From contig NZ_JAMXLH010000029.1 in the NCBI RefSeq assembly GCF_024281035.1, forward strand, positions 310,001 to 374,000: a stretch of DNA of 64,000 nt, read 5' to 3'. Positions 9,101 through 18,092 of the stretch are shown in pieces; position 1 is the stretch's first letter, and each line of letters begins with the position of its first letter. The notes below the pieces were generated by a model. It made no database searches and was not told the origin of the DNA. It was given only the letters and a program-made list of their open reading frames with translations. A program made the position numbers and the translations under genes. This stretch comes from Paraburkholderia sp. (GTDB lineage: Bacteria > Pseudomonadota > Gammaproteobacteria > Burkholderiales > Burkholderiaceae).

Positions 9101-9670
9101 ACCGGTTCCCCTTGCGCGCATTGGCGCGCGGATCACGCATCCGGCATCGCAAGATACGGGCCGCGCAGCGAACGGTTGACGGCACGCGACGGCCGCCCCG
9201 GTCGGGCCGCCGCGCGAATATTCATTGTGCAACTAAAGCGAGCTTTCAATCCAGCAAGGCGCGCGAAGGGTCAGACCGGCATGGGTGCACTCGACGAAAG
9301 GGGCGGCAAGGCGGGCCACAAATGGTTCGAGCGAGACCGCAGTGGCCGCAAGCCCACGGACCGGGGCGACATACCTTTTCTTCGCCCCCGCTAAATGCGA
9401 TAGAAACCGTCCCGGTCCATCGCACCGCCTGAGAACCACCACGCATTCGCCTTCCAGCAAACAAATTTGCAGTGCTATGCACTACACGTACCGATCCACT
9501 GCAAAAAGGTGAATACAGGGCCGCTACTCCAAAGATATGACAAACATTTACAGTAGCCCCGGCCGCACTTGTCATATAGCAGTGCCAACATTTATTGCGA
9601 GCGCGATTGGCAGTGTCGTAGACGATGCCCTAATGCCGGTCACACGCAATCTCATTGCGCGGGAGTTGAT
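9101..9670. other. 570-base intergenic region
   Basis: No gene is supported here; short open frames on both strands lack ribosome sites and recognisable content. From about 9420 the base composition becomes less GC-rich than the neighbours. The last 140 bases hold the inverted and direct repeats listed separately and presumably the promoter of the following two-gene unit. Confidence 0.6.
9535..9594. repeat. 9-base inverted repeat plus 8-base direct repeat upstream of the hydrolase cassette
   Basis: ATATGACAA (9535-9543) and TTGTCATAT (9569-9577) are perfect inverted copies 25 bases apart. AACATTTA occurs at 9543-9550 and again at 9587-9594. The element ends about 75 bases before the first gene, a position suitable for an operator or a transcript leader hairpin. 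Confidence 0.5.
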
Positions 9671-10255
9671 ATGTGGCAGTTCAAAGCTGGCGTCGGCGCG
9701 ACGATCGCAGTGTTGATTGTTCTCGGAGCACGATGGGTCGTTTCTGCCGATACCGACACCGATATCGCGCACAAACCCGGGCCTTCCGCGACACCTGTGC
9801 CGGTCCTGCCAGCGATCAAACGCAGCGGCATCGATCCCGGGCCGACGGATCGCATGACGCAGTCTTCACCACCCGCGCGCCCGCTGCCGCAGCGGTTCAA
9901 CGACTATCTTGCGCAGGAATACGCCAACTCCGCCGTGACACGTCAGGTGCTCACGCAAATCGCCCAGGGCTGGAGCCAGGCGGTCAATAACGTGCGAGAT
10001 CCGCAGGATGCCAAACGTGCCGGCGATGAAATCGCGCAAGGCATCGCTTGCGCGCTAGGCGAGGATGTACTCGCCAAGGTCAATCTCGATCAACAGGAGA
10101 TGCTCGACCGAATCAAGGCCGCGCGTGCGGTCATGCTCGATGACGAAAGCGACACGGTTGCCTATCTGCGTTTCCAGTCGTTGGCCGGTGGTCAGTTCTT
10201 CGACGATCCTCAAGCCAGGCCGTGCCGCTTCGATCCATCCGTTCTTCTCAACTGA
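9671..10255 (+). CDS. Membrane-anchored hypothetical protein, 194 aa
   Basis: I do not recognise this family. Residues about 6-24 form a hydrophobic segment (VGATIAVLIVLGARWVV) that would act as an uncleaved anchor or signal peptide. A Pro-rich linker (about 36-75) follows, then a probably helical domain (about 76-165) and a tail with PCRFDPS. Two cysteines in the C-terminal domain could form a disulfide, suggesting a periplasmic location. The start at 9671 is set by GGGAG five to eight bases upstream. It ends 24 bases before a secreted hydrolase gene on the same strand, so the two are probably co-transcribed; it may be a chaperone, foldase or inhibitor for that enzyme, which is inference only. 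Confidence 0.65.
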   Translation: MWQFKAGVGATIAVLIVLGARWVVSADTDTDIAHKPGPSATPVPVLPAIKRSGIDPGPTDRMTQSSPPARPLPQRFNDYLAQEYANSAVTRQVLTQIAQGWSQAVNNVRDPQDAKRAGDEIAQGIACALGEDVLAKVNLDQQEMLDRIKAARAVMLDDESDTVAYLRFQSLAGGQFFDDPQARPCRFDPSVLLN

Positions 10256-10279
10256 GTGCAAACCCAAGGAGATTTCCGC

Positions 10280-11059
10280 ATGAAGTCACCCGTCACAGTC
10301 CTGCTCGCGAGCGCATTGCTCACCCCGTTGAGTGCGATATCCGCGACACCGCCCGGTTCGGCAATCGTGTTCGTCAACGGCATCAACAACACATTCGACG
10401 ATGCAGTGGCCAATCTGCAGATCGTGAAGAAGCAGCTCAATGCGCGCGACAAGAACAATGCCTACGTATACGGCAATGCATACAACGCAACCCAGGGATT
10501 CTTCACCGACGTCAAGTCGGTATTCAAGCAAAAGGCCAGGGAGGGATCGAGTCCGGCCGATTTCTGGCGTGCCATCGACGGGGGTTCCGTGCCAGCCAGC
10601 GGCATGAATGCGGAACTGCAGAAGAAGTACATCGCCATCCTGGCCAAGAGCGACGTTCCGGAATTGCCTGATCATCTGCGCAAGTATCGCGGGTATCTGA
10701 AAGACAAGCGCAAGGTCGTCCTGATTGGCCATTCGCAGGGCTCGCTGTACGCGAACTTCGAAATCAACTTGCTCGTGACAGGACCCGACAAGGCGCAGGG
10801 CGCAATCAGTGCGGTGAACGTCGGCAGCGCGACGGGCTACCAGTTGCCTGGATCAAGCTATCTGACGTCAAGTTCCGATGGCGTAATCGGCGCCCTGAGA
10901 TTGGTACAGACGGTGCTGCCGGAGAACTTCTCGATGGGATGGCATCCGCTGTCCGATGTGATGGGGCATTCGTTCTCGAAGATCTACATGAACAAGAGTT
11001 ACGGGGCGGCGAACCAGATTCTGAAACAGGTTTCGCAGCAAGCGTACAACGGGACATGA
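10280..11059 (+). CDS. Secreted alpha/beta-hydrolase-like protein, 259 aa
   Basis: Probable Sec signal peptide (residues 1-22, MKSPVTVLLASALLTPLSA). The mature protein opens with a beta strand IVFVNGINNT, typical of the first strand and oxyanion region of lipase-like hydrolases. The nucleophile elbow is VVLIGHSQGS, with Ser152 in GHSQG; His230 (GHSF) is a candidate catalytic histidine, with Asp226 nearby. AAGGAG lies seven bases before the ATG at 10280. Substrate unknown: lipase, esterase or acyl-transfer activity are all possible. Base composition is less GC-rich than the neighbours (31 of 60 bases G or C at 10441-10500 by hand count), a hint of later acquisition. Confidence 0.72.
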   Translation: MKSPVTVLLASALLTPLSAISATPPGSAIVFVNGINNTFDDAVANLQIVKKQLNARDKNNAYVYGNAYNATQGFFTDVKSVFKQKAREGSSPADFWRAIDGGSVPASGMNAELQKKYIAILAKSDVPELPDHLRKYRGYLKDKRKVVLIGHSQGSLYANFEINLLVTGPDKAQGAISAVNVGSATGYQLPGSSYLTSSSDGVIGALRLVQTVLPENFSMGWHPLSDVMGHSFSKIYMNKSYGAANQILKQVSQQAYNGT

Positions 11060-11251
11060 CCCGGCGGGTTCTGTCTCGTTGTTGACGTGAGATGGCCGCT
11101 GGCGTGCGCTGCATGTCAGCGGGCGCAGGCGGCTCCGCGCGGATGGATTGCCGGGCGCGCCGGGCCGGATCGGCGAGCAGTTACAATATTGCGATTTGCC
11201 GCGCCCGTCCTGGTTCACAGCCCGCTTTACAGCCCGCTATCCATCCACGTC

Positions 11252-12091
11252 ATGAATCTCGTCATCCAGAGTCCTGCCTCGCTGCCCGCCGTTCACCACA
11301 AGCCGCTTCTGGCGCTCGCGCGCGGCAGCCGCCTCGCGCCAATCGACGAATTCGCGATCCGCATCGAAGGCGCCGTCCCCGCGCAACGCGGCGATCTCGA
11401 CGTCTATTGCGGCACGCACCAACTGGATTACGCATTCATCGAAGCGGGACGCGGGCTCGCCGACTTCGGTCTCGTCGCCATGGACATGGACTCGACGTTG
11501 ATCACCATCGAGTGCATCGACGAAATCGCCGACTTCTGCGGGCTGAAGGCCGAGGTCGCGGCGATCACCGAAGCGTCGATGCGCGGCGAGATCAAGGACT
11601 TCAACGAGAGCCTGACCCGGCGCGTGGCGCTGCTGAAGGGGCTCGACGCGAGCGCGCTGGAACGCGTCTACGAGGAGCGGCTGCAACTGTCGCCGGGCGC
11701 GACGCAGATGCTCGCCGGGGCGAAGGCAGCGGGGCTGAAAACGCTGCTCGTTTCCGGCGGCTTCACGTTCTTCACGGAGCGGCTCAAGGAGCGGCTCGGA
11801 CTCGACTACACGCGCGCGAACACGCTGGAGATCGTCGACGGAAAGCTGACGGGCCGCGTGACCGGAGAGATCGTCAACGCCGATGTGAAGGCGCGCACGC
11901 TCGTCGAAACCTGCGCGCGACTCGGGATCGAACCGCGCCGCGCCATCGCGATGGGCGACGGCTCGAACGATCTGAAGATGATGGCCGAAGCGGGCCTTTC
12001 GGTGGCATTCCGCGCGAAACCCGTGGTGCGCGAAGCGGCGAGCGTCGCGTTCAATTTCGTCGGGCTCGACGGGTTGTTGCGGCTGTTCTGA
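11252..12091 (+). CDS. serB: Phosphoserine phosphatase, 279 aa
   Basis: Last step of serine synthesis: hydrolysis of O-phosphoserine. HAD-superfamily motif I is DMDST (78-82, nucleophile Asp78, acid/base Asp80), motif II is the serine of LLVSGGFTFF, and motif III is GDGSNDLKMM. The N-terminal 70 residues form the short regulatory-type domain seen in proteobacterial SerB. The start at 11252 gives the normal length; longer in-frame starts lack support. A TACAAT -10-like element lies at 11182-11187. It is convergent with metC, with a shared terminator between them. Confidence 0.95.
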   Translation: MNLVIQSPASLPAVHHKPLLALARGSRLAPIDEFAIRIEGAVPAQRGDLDVYCGTHQLDYAFIEAGRGLADFGLVAMDMDSTLITIECIDEIADFCGLKAEVAAITEASMRGEIKDFNESLTRRVALLKGLDASALERVYEERLQLSPGATQMLAGAKAAGLKTLLVSGGFTFFTERLKERLGLDYTRANTLEIVDGKLTGRVTGEIVNADVKARTLVETCARLGIEPRRAIAMGDGSNDLKMMAEAGLSVAFRAKPVVREAASVAFNFVGLDGLLRLF

Positions 12092-12107
12092 TTGCCGCGC
12101 CGCCAAT

Positions 12108-12146
12108 AAAACGGCCGCTGCGCCCGCAAGGCACAGCGGCTGTTTT
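12108..12146. terminator. Bidirectional terminator between serB and metC
   Basis: A long stem with arms of 17 bases (12108-12124 and 12130-12146) containing GCCGCTG and CAGCGGC, two imperfect pairs and the loop CGCAA. It is flanked by AAAA on the left and TTTT on the right, so a U-tract follows the stem in both directions. It sits between the stops of convergent serB and metC. Confidence 0.8.
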
Positions 12147-12170
12147 CATGGTGCTGCCGCGTGGCTGCGC

Positions 12171-13355
12171 TCAGGCGAGCGTAGCCAGCGCCTGCTCGAT
12201 ATCGGCACGCAAATCGGCTTCGTCTTCGAGACCCACGTAAAAACGCACCAGCGTACCGCGATGCGGCCAGTTCGCGGCCGTTCGCATCGACGTGACGTGA
12301 TACGGCATCACGAGGCTGTGCGACCCGCCCCAACTCCATCCGATCGCAAACAGTTCGAGCGCCTCACAGAACGTGTCGATCTGCGCGGGCGTATAGCGTT
12401 CGTCGAACACCACTGAAAAGAGCCCGCCCGCGCCGGTGAAATCGCGCACGAACGATGCGTGGCCCGGACAGTCCTCAAACGCCGGATGCAGCATCGCCGC
12501 AATCTCGCCGCGCGTCTTGAGCCAGCTTGCGAGCGCGAACGCGCTCTTTTCGTGCGCTTCGAAGCGCGCCTTCATGCTGGGCAGCGCGCGCAGCACGAGC
12601 GCACAGTCGTCCGACGACACGCCGATGCCAAGCCGCATGCGCGCCTGCTTGAGCTTCAGATGCAGCGCGTGGTCCTTCGTGATCGTCGCGCCCATCAGCA
12701 CGTCGCTGCCGCCCGACTGATACTTCGTGAGCGCCTGCACGGAAATGTCGATGCCGTGTTCGAACGGCTTGAACGCGAGCCCGGCCGAATACGTGTTGTC
12801 GATTGCCGTCACCACGTTGCGCGCGCGGGCCGCGGCCGTGATCGCGCGCACGTCCGGCACTTCCATCGTCACCGAGCCCGGCGCCTCCAGCCAGATCAGC
12901 TTCGTGGCGGGCAGGATCAGTTCGGCGATGCCCGCGCCGATCAGCGGATCGTAGTAGCGCACCGTGATGCCGAAGTCGCGCGCGAGCCAGTCGCCATGCT
13001 CGCGGTTCGGCGAGTAGACGTTATCGGGAATCAGCACGTCGTCGCCTGCTTTCACGAGCCCGAAGTAGACGTTCGAGATCGCCGACAACCCAGACGGCTG
13101 CAAGAGCGCGTAGTCGCCGCCTTCGATTTGCGCGAGGCGCTGGGTCAGCATGGCCGAGGTCGGTGTTGCATGCAGGCCGTAGCGCCACTGCGAGTCGTTG
13201 CGCCAGTCGAGCGCGCGTAGCGTCGCGAGATCGGGAAACACCACGGTCGAAGCGCGCGTAACCGGCGCGGCGAACGATTCGAATCCCGGCGTGATTTGGT
13301 CTTCGGGATGGACGATGCGCGTCTGCAACGCGCGGTTGGTGTCGTTTTTCTTCAT
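12171..13355 (-). CDS. metC: Cystathionine beta-lyase, 394 aa
   Basis: PLP enzyme of the Cys/Met metabolism family (gamma family, fold type I), which cleaves cystathionine to homocysteine, ammonia and pyruvate. The Schiff-base lysine is Lys211 in ALTKYQSGGSD; other family marks are PVTRASTVVF, RYGLHATPT, QPSGLSAI and IDNTYSAG. The length is typical. It starts four bases after the stop of the preceding hypothetical gene, so it is the last member of a minus-strand run with bktB. Family members can also act as gamma-lyases, but the AsnThrTyrSer segment and length favour MetC. Confidence 0.9.
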   Translation of the reverse strand: MKKNDTNRALQTRIVHPEDQITPGFESFAAPVTRASTVVFPDLATLRALDWRNDSQWRYGLHATPTSAMLTQRLAQIEGGDYALLQPSGLSAISNVYFGLVKAGDDVLIPDNVYSPNREHGDWLARDFGITVRYYDPLIGAGIAELILPATKLIWLEAPGSVTMEVPDVRAITAAARARNVVTAIDNTYSAGLAFKPFEHGIDISVQALTKYQSGGSDVLMGATITKDHALHLKLKQARMRLGIGVSSDDCALVLRALPSMKARFEAHEKSAFALASWLKTRGEIAAMLHPAFEDCPGHASFVRDFTGAGGLFSVVFDERYTPAQIDTFCEALELFAIGWSWGGSHSLVMPYHVTSMRTAANWPHRGTLVRFYVGLEDEADLRADIEQALATLA

Positions 13356-13359
13356 GGGA

Positions 13360-13995
13360 TTACTCGCCGGTCTTGAGATTGCTGACGCCGTTCACGGCCT
13401 GGCCGCTTGAGAATGCGGGCTCTGCGGGTTCGTCATGTAACTCCGCTGCAGGCTCGGCGGACGGAGGCGGCACGGGTTGCCCGGCCGTCAGCGGCTTCAG
13501 TTCGAAAGCCACCGGGTTCGAATCGTCCACTTCCATGCGCGCGCCCGAAAGCGAGCCGTCGGCGGCAAACGTGCCAACCCAGTTGCCCGTGATTTGCGTG
13601 CCGTCGTTCGACTCCTCGGCTTCGAGCGTCGTGCCTTCGTGGTCGCCCGCGATCAGGATCACTGCACCCGTATCGGTGAACTGGTATTCGCCGTGGACGC
13701 CGGTCGGGTCGTCGGTTTGCGGACCGAGCCGCATCACGATCTGGCGCTTGCCGAGCATGCCGGCGTAGCGCGGGAAGTGCGCGAAGTCGGGGTTCGGCTT
13801 GAGCGGCTTGAGCGGCTTGAGCGGCTTAAGTGGCTGAGAGGCCGCGGACGGCGTGGCAGTTGCCTTTGCCGCATCAGCGGCTTGCTGCGCGTGTGCGCCG
13901 AGCGGCAACGCGAGCGCGAGTGCTGTCAGCGCGCACGCCGCCCGCATCACGCCGCGCGTCGCGGCGACCCGTTGTGTTGAGGTCGATACTTCCAT
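13360..13995 (-). CDS. Secreted protein of unknown function with LKP repeats, 211 aa
   Basis: An N-terminal signal peptide (hydrophobic core CALTALALALPLGAHA, cleavage near residue 37) is followed by an Ala-rich stretch and four Pro-Leu-Lys units encoded by 9-base tandem repeats. A compact domain (about 80-170) of mixed beta-prone residues and an acidic, Pro-rich tail follow. I do not recognise the domain; segments such as GDHEGTTLEAEES and GNWVGTFAADGSL look like a small beta-sandwich or lipocalin-like fold, but that is a guess. AAGGAG precedes the ATG at 13995. It lies between bktB (50 bases upstream) and metC (4 bases downstream). Confidence 0.7.
   Translation of the reverse strand: MEVSTSTQRVAATRGVMRAACALTALALALPLGAHAQQAADAAKATATPSAASQPLKPLKPLKPLKPNPDFAHFPRYAGMLGKRQIVMRLGPQTDDPTGVHGEYQFTDTGAVILIAGDHEGTTLEAEESNDGTQITGNWVGTFAADGSLSGARMEVDDSNPVAFELKPLTAGQPVPPPSAEPAAELHDEPAEPAFSSGQAVNGVSNLKTGE
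13798..13833. repeat. 9-base tandem repeat inside a coding region
   Basis: CTTGAGCGG is repeated three times exactly (13798-13824) and a fourth time with two changes (13825-13833). On the coding (minus) strand each unit reads CCGCTCAAG, giving Pro-Leu-Lys. The unit is a multiple of three, so copy-number changes keep the frame. Confidence 0.9.
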
Positions 13996-14045
13996 CTGGC
14001 TCCTTCCTTCGAGTGCGCCGCGCAGCAGTCAGCCGTGCGAACGCG

Positions 14046-15230
14046 TCAGATGCGCTCGAACACGGCGGCAATGCCCTGCCCGCCGCCGATACACATCGTC
14101 ACGAGCGCATAGCGCCCGCCGATCCGATGCAGTTCGTAAAGCGCCTTCACGGTGATCAGCGCGCCGGTCGCGCCGATGGGGTGGCCAAGCGAAATGCCCG
14201 AGCCGTTCGGATTCACTTTCGCCGGGTCAAGCCCGAGTTCCTGCGACACGGCGCAGGCCTGTGCGGCGAACGCCTCGTTCGCCTCGATCACGTCGAGGTC
14301 GGCGGCCGTGATGCCCGCGCGTTCGAGTGCCCGCTGCGTGGCCGGCACCGGGCCGATGCCCATGTACGCCGGATCGACGCCCGCGTGCGCGTACGAGACG
14401 AGGCGCGCCAGCGGCTTCGCGCCGCGCGCGCGGGCCGCTTCGCTGCTCATCAGCAGGACGGCAGCGGCGGCATCGTTGATGCCCGACGCGTTGCCCGCGG
14501 TCACCGTGCCGTTTTCCTTCACGAATACCGGCCTGAGCTTCGAGAAATCTTCCAGCACGGCGTCGGTGCGAACGTGTTCATCGGTGTCGAAGACGACCTC
14601 GCCCTTCTTCGACTTGATCGCAATCGGCAGGATCTGATCCTTGAAACGGCCCTCTGCAATCGCCCTCGCTGCACGGCGATGCGATTCGAGCGCGAGCGCG
14701 TCCTGCGCCTCGCGCGTGATGCCGAATTTCTGCGCGACGTTTTCCGCTGTCACGCCCATGTGAATCGACTGGAACGGATCGTGGAGCGCGCCGAGCATCA
14801 TGTCGATGAGCGGTGCATCGCCCATGCGCTGGCCAAAACGCGCGGCCGGAACGGTATAGGGCGCACGGCTCATGCTTTCGGCGCCGCCGCCGATGGCGAT
14901 GTCCGCATCGCCGAGCAGAATGCTCTGCGCCGCCGAGACGATCGCCTGCAGACCCGAGCCGCACAGACGGTTCACGGTCAGCGCGGGCGCATGCTGCGCG
15001 ACGCCGCCGTTGAGCGCGGCGACGCGCGCGAGATACATGTCCTTCGGTTCGGTATGCACGACATTGCCGAACACCACATGACCGACGTCGTCACCCGCCA
15101 CGTTCGCGCGCGAGAGCACCTCGCGCACGACGCGCGCGCCGAGATCCGTCGGGGCGAAGTCCTTCAGGCCGCCGCCGAAGTCGCCGATTGCGGTGCGCAC
15201 ACCGCTCACCACCACCACTTCTCGTTGCAT
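14046..15230 (-). CDS. bktB: Beta-ketothiolase BktB, 394 aa
   Basis: Thiolase that condenses acyl-CoA with acetyl-CoA; BktB of Cupriavidus necator prefers propionyl-CoA plus acetyl-CoA and supplies 3-hydroxyvalerate units for PHA. The sequence follows BktB throughout: VVVVSGVRTAIGDFGG, the nucleophile Cys90 in LTVNRLCGSG, GHPIGATGA, and the second cysteine Cys380 in MCIGGGQG. It is distinct from the PhaA-type thiolase also in this window. The start at 15230 fits the family and follows GGAGCAAGCG; the open frame continues upstream without homology. It is probably co-transcribed with kdgK (85 bases upstream) and the downstream hypothetical gene and metC. Confidence 0.9.
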   Translation of the reverse strand: MQREVVVVSGVRTAIGDFGGGLKDFAPTDLGARVVREVLSRANVAGDDVGHVVFGNVVHTEPKDMYLARVAALNGGVAQHAPALTVNRLCGSGLQAIVSAAQSILLGDADIAIGGGAESMSRAPYTVPAARFGQRMGDAPLIDMMLGALHDPFQSIHMGVTAENVAQKFGITREAQDALALESHRRAARAIAEGRFKDQILPIAIKSKKGEVVFDTDEHVRTDAVLEDFSKLRPVFVKENGTVTAGNASGINDAAAAVLLMSSEAARARGAKPLARLVSYAHAGVDPAYMGIGPVPATQRALERAGITAADLDVIEANEAFAAQACAVSQELGLDPAKVNPNGSGISLGHPIGATGALITVKALYELHRIGGRYALVTMCIGGGQGIAAVFERI

Positions 15231-15315
15231 CGCTTGCTCCTCGTCTGTCTGCGTGGAAAGTTGATGTTCTGTATGCAGTGCGGCACCGGGCACTCGGCTC
15301 GCCCTCAGTTGGCGC

Positions 15316-16242
15316 TCAGGTGGACAGCAGCCTTTCGACCGCCTCGCGGTGCGGAATCGGCGCGATGGCGCCATAGCCTTGCGTCGACAGCGCGGCCGCC
15401 GCATTCGCGTAACGGGCCGCCGCAAACGGATCGTCGCCCGACACGATACGCGCGATAAACGCGCCGCCGAAGCAATCGCCGGCCCCCGTCGCATCGACCG
15501 CGGCGACGGCGCAGCCAGGCACCACGCGGCGCTCGCTGGCCGTCGCCACATAGGCGCCGTCCTTGCCGAGCTTCAGCGCGACGACGCGCGGCCCGCGCGC
15601 CAGCAGCCAGTCGACGATCGCATCACGATCCGCGAGACCTGTGAGCAGCGTGACGTCATCCCAGCTCGGCAGGCAGATATCGGTGACGCGCAGCGCTTCC
15701 GTCATCACTGCGCGCGCCCGCGCGAGCGGCCAGAGTTTCAGGCGCAGGTTCGTGTCGAAGCTGATCTCGCCGCCATGTGCGTGGACGTGGTCGATGGCTG
15801 CGAACGCGGCGTCGCACGCACTCGTGCCGATCGCGAGGCTGATGCCCGAGAGATGCAGTACGCGCGCGGCGGCAAGCGCGTCGAGCGGCAGATCGCGCGG
15901 CGCATAGCGGCTCGCCGCCGACCCCGCGCGCAGATAGTCGAACGCATGGCCGGACGGCCCGTGCGAGACGAAATAGACGCCTGTGGGCGCATCCGCATCG
16001 ACACGGACGTTGGCCGTATCGACACCTTCACTCAACCACAGATCGCGCAGCAGCCGCCCGAACCGGTCGTCCCCGAGCGCGGAGACGAAGCCCGTGCGCA
16101 CGCCCTGGCGCGCAGCGGCAACGCAGAAGTTGGAGGTATCGCCGCCGAAGCCTTGCAGATAGTCCGGCTTGCCCTCCGACGCCTGGTTGAACTCCACCAT
16201 CGCCTCGCCAAACGCGAGCACCTGCGCGGCGCCTGCATCCAT
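15316..16242 (-). CDS. kdgK: PfkB-family sugar kinase, probable 2-dehydro-3-deoxygluconokinase, 308 aa
   Basis: Ribokinase/PfkB fold. GGDTSNFCVAAARQG forms the sugar-binding region, and DATGAGDCFGGAF near the C-terminus holds the catalytic Asp and anion hole. The lid/substrate segment YFVSHGPSGHAFDYLRAG and the AGSAAS motif resemble KdgK, which phosphorylates 2-keto-3-deoxygluconate to KDPG. The start at 16242 is five bases after the rimO stop, implying translational coupling. No other KDG pathway genes lie nearby, so the exact sugar is inferred from family pattern only. Confidence 0.8.
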   Translation of the reverse strand: MDAGAAQVLAFGEAMVEFNQASEGKPDYLQGFGGDTSNFCVAAARQGVRTGFVSALGDDRFGRLLRDLWLSEGVDTANVRVDADAPTGVYFVSHGPSGHAFDYLRAGSAASRYAPRDLPLDALAAARVLHLSGISLAIGTSACDAAFAAIDHVHAHGGEISFDTNLRLKLWPLARARAVMTEALRVTDICLPSWDDVTLLTGLADRDAIVDWLLARGPRVVALKLGKDGAYVATASERRVVPGCAVAAVDATGAGDCFGGAFIARIVSGDDPFAAARYANAAAALSTQGYGAIAPIPHREAVERLLST

Positions 16243-16247
16243 GCGCG

Positions 16248-17639
16248 TCAGACCTCGCCCCACAGATCGTGGCCGTCCGCGCCGGTGATCTTCACCGACA
16301 CGAAGTCGCCGACCTTGTAGCGCTTCGATGCCTTCACTGAAGGCGCGACGTAGACGACGCCATCGATCTCGGGTGCGTCGGCAGACGTACGGCCGATGCC
16401 GCCATCAGGGTTGATCTCGTCGATCAGCACCTTCAGTGTCTTGCCGACCTTGCGCTGCATGCGCTTGGCCGAGACCTGTTCCGCCACTTCCATGAAGCGC
16501 GCGCGGCGTTCCTCGCGCACTTCGTCGGGCAATGCGCCGTCGAGTTCGTTGGCGGTCGCACCTTCGACGGGCGAGTAGGCGAAGCACCCCACGCGATCGA
16601 GTTCAGCCTCGCGGATGAAATCGAGCAGCGTCTCGAACTGTTCTTCCGTTTCGCCCGGAAAGCCCGCGATAAACGTGCTGCGGATCGTCAGATCCGGGCA
16701 GATCGCACGCCAGCCCTTCACGCGCTCGAGCACCTTCTCCGCATTCGCGGGACGCTTCATGCGCTTGAGCACTTCGGGATGCGCGTGCTGGAACGGCACG
16801 TCGAGATACGGCAGAACGTGGCCCTTGTACGGGCCTTCGGCCATCATCGGAATGATTTCGTCGACGCTCGGATACGGATACACGTAATGCAGACGCACCC
16901 ATGCGCCGTGGCGCGCGGCCAGCTCGCCGAGCGCGCCGACGAGTTCGGTCATGCGCGTCTTGAGCGGACGGCCGTCCCAGAAGCCGGTGCGGAACTTGAC
17001 GTCGGCGCCGTAGGCGCTCGTGTCCTGCGAGATGACGAGCAACTCTTTCACACCCGACTTGAAGAGGTTCTCGGCTTCGAGCATCACGTCGGCGACCGGG
17101 CGCGACACGAGATCGCCGCGCATCGACGGAATGATGCAGAACGAGCAGCGATGGTTGCAGCCTTCGGAGATCTTCAGGTACGCATAATGGCGCGGCGTGA
17201 GCTTCACGCCCGCGGGCGGCACGAGATCGACGAACGGGTCGTGGGGCTTGGGCAGATGGATGTGCACGGCCTGCATGACTTCGCTGGCGGCCTGCGGCCC
17301 GGTGACGGCGAGCACCTTCGGATGCACGTCCTCGATGAGGTTGGTGCCGCTCGCGCTCTGCTTCGCGCCGAGACACCCCGTGACGATCACCTTGCCGTTT
17401 TCGTGGAGCGCTTCGCCAATGGCGTCGAGGCTTTCCTGCACGGCTTCGTCGATGAAGCCGCAGGTGTTGACCACGACCAGGTCGGCGCCGTCGTAGGTGC
17501 CCGAGATTTCATAACCCTCTGCGCGCAACTGGGTGATGATCTGCTCGGAGTCCACGAGCGCCTTCGGGCAGCCGAGGGAAACCATCCCGACTCGCGGCGC
17601 AGGATTACTGGAGGTCGTTGATTCAACTGGATTTTTCAC
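16248..17639 (-). CDS. rimO: Ribosomal protein S12 methylthiotransferase RimO, 463 aa
   Basis: Radical-SAM enzyme that methylthiolates the conserved aspartate of ribosomal protein S12. The N-terminal UPF0004 domain holds its cluster cysteines ([13 protein letters not shown] with Cys24, NTCGF, TGCLG). The radical-SAM triad is in CNHRCSFC, followed by PSMRG. A C-terminal TRAM domain ([10 protein letters not shown] onward) is complete. [13 protein letters not shown] separates RimO from the tRNA enzyme MiaB. It is the first gene of the minus-strand run rimO-kdgK-bktB. A TAAAAT -10-like element lies about 65 bases upstream. Confidence 0.95.
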   Translation of the reverse strand: MKNPVESTTSSNPAPRVGMVSLGCPKALVDSEQIITQLRAEGYEISGTYDGADLVVVNTCGFIDEAVQESLDAIGEALHENGKVIVTGCLGAKQSASGTNLIEDVHPKVLAVTGPQAASEVMQAVHIHLPKPHDPFVDLVPPAGVKLTPRHYAYLKISEGCNHRCSFCIIPSMRGDLVSRPVADVMLEAENLFKSGVKELLVISQDTSAYGADVKFRTGFWDGRPLKTRMTELVGALGELAARHGAWVRLHYVYPYPSVDEIIPMMAEGPYKGHVLPYLDVPFQHAHPEVLKRMKRPANAEKVLERVKGWRAICPDLTIRSTFIAGFPGETEEQFETLLDFIREAELDRVGCFAYSPVEGATANELDGALPDEVREERRARFMEVAEQVSAKRMQRKVGKTLKVLIDEINPDGGIGRTSADAPEIDGVVYVAPSVKASKRYKVGDFVSVKITGADGHDLWGEV

Positions 17640-18092
17640 GTGTACATCCGGATGTGGGGCGCACGGCGGGAAAGCGCGGTGCGAGATCAGGCGAATCGCG
17701 TATTTTACCTGTATGTCATAGCGAGCGCCGCTGCTTCGCCGGGTAACTGCATGGAAAGTCGGGCCGGATTACGGACGCGCTTTTACAACATCGGCCGGCC
17801 GGGCAAGGTGCGCTGGAGGAATGTTGGTTTTGGCCGGAAAGCGGTGGGATGGAAAAACGGACCTGCCCGAGCCGGTGGGACAGATGAAAGATGAAAGGGC
17901 TACGCATGGCGCCCGTCGCACGCGCGAAGCTCACGGCAGAGGCGCACGCGCACGCTGCAAGGCGGGCAATGCCAGCCCCGCGCAGACGCTGCTGCGCGGC
18001 CAGCCGATGCGCCAACCGCGCTACGTTCGAAACCGCGTCGAATCCGCGCGCTTGCCTAAGCATGGCGCGAACGCGACGATGCCCCCGAAACG
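17640..18092. other. 453-base region between phaR and rimO
   Basis: No gene is supported. It should hold the rimO promoter (a TAAAAT on the minus strand at 17707-17702 is the only -10-like element noticed) and the 3' end of the phaR transcript. I saw no clear terminator hairpin after phaR. Confidence 0.5.

Noticed and set aside
9246..9575. Minus-strand open frame in the ligD-hydrolase gap
   Set aside because: No ribosome site, no recognisable content, and it is overlapped by repeats typical of an intergenic region.
13830..15458. Long open frame antisense to bktB
   Set aside because: Shadow of a conserved thiolase gene; no ribosome site or motif.
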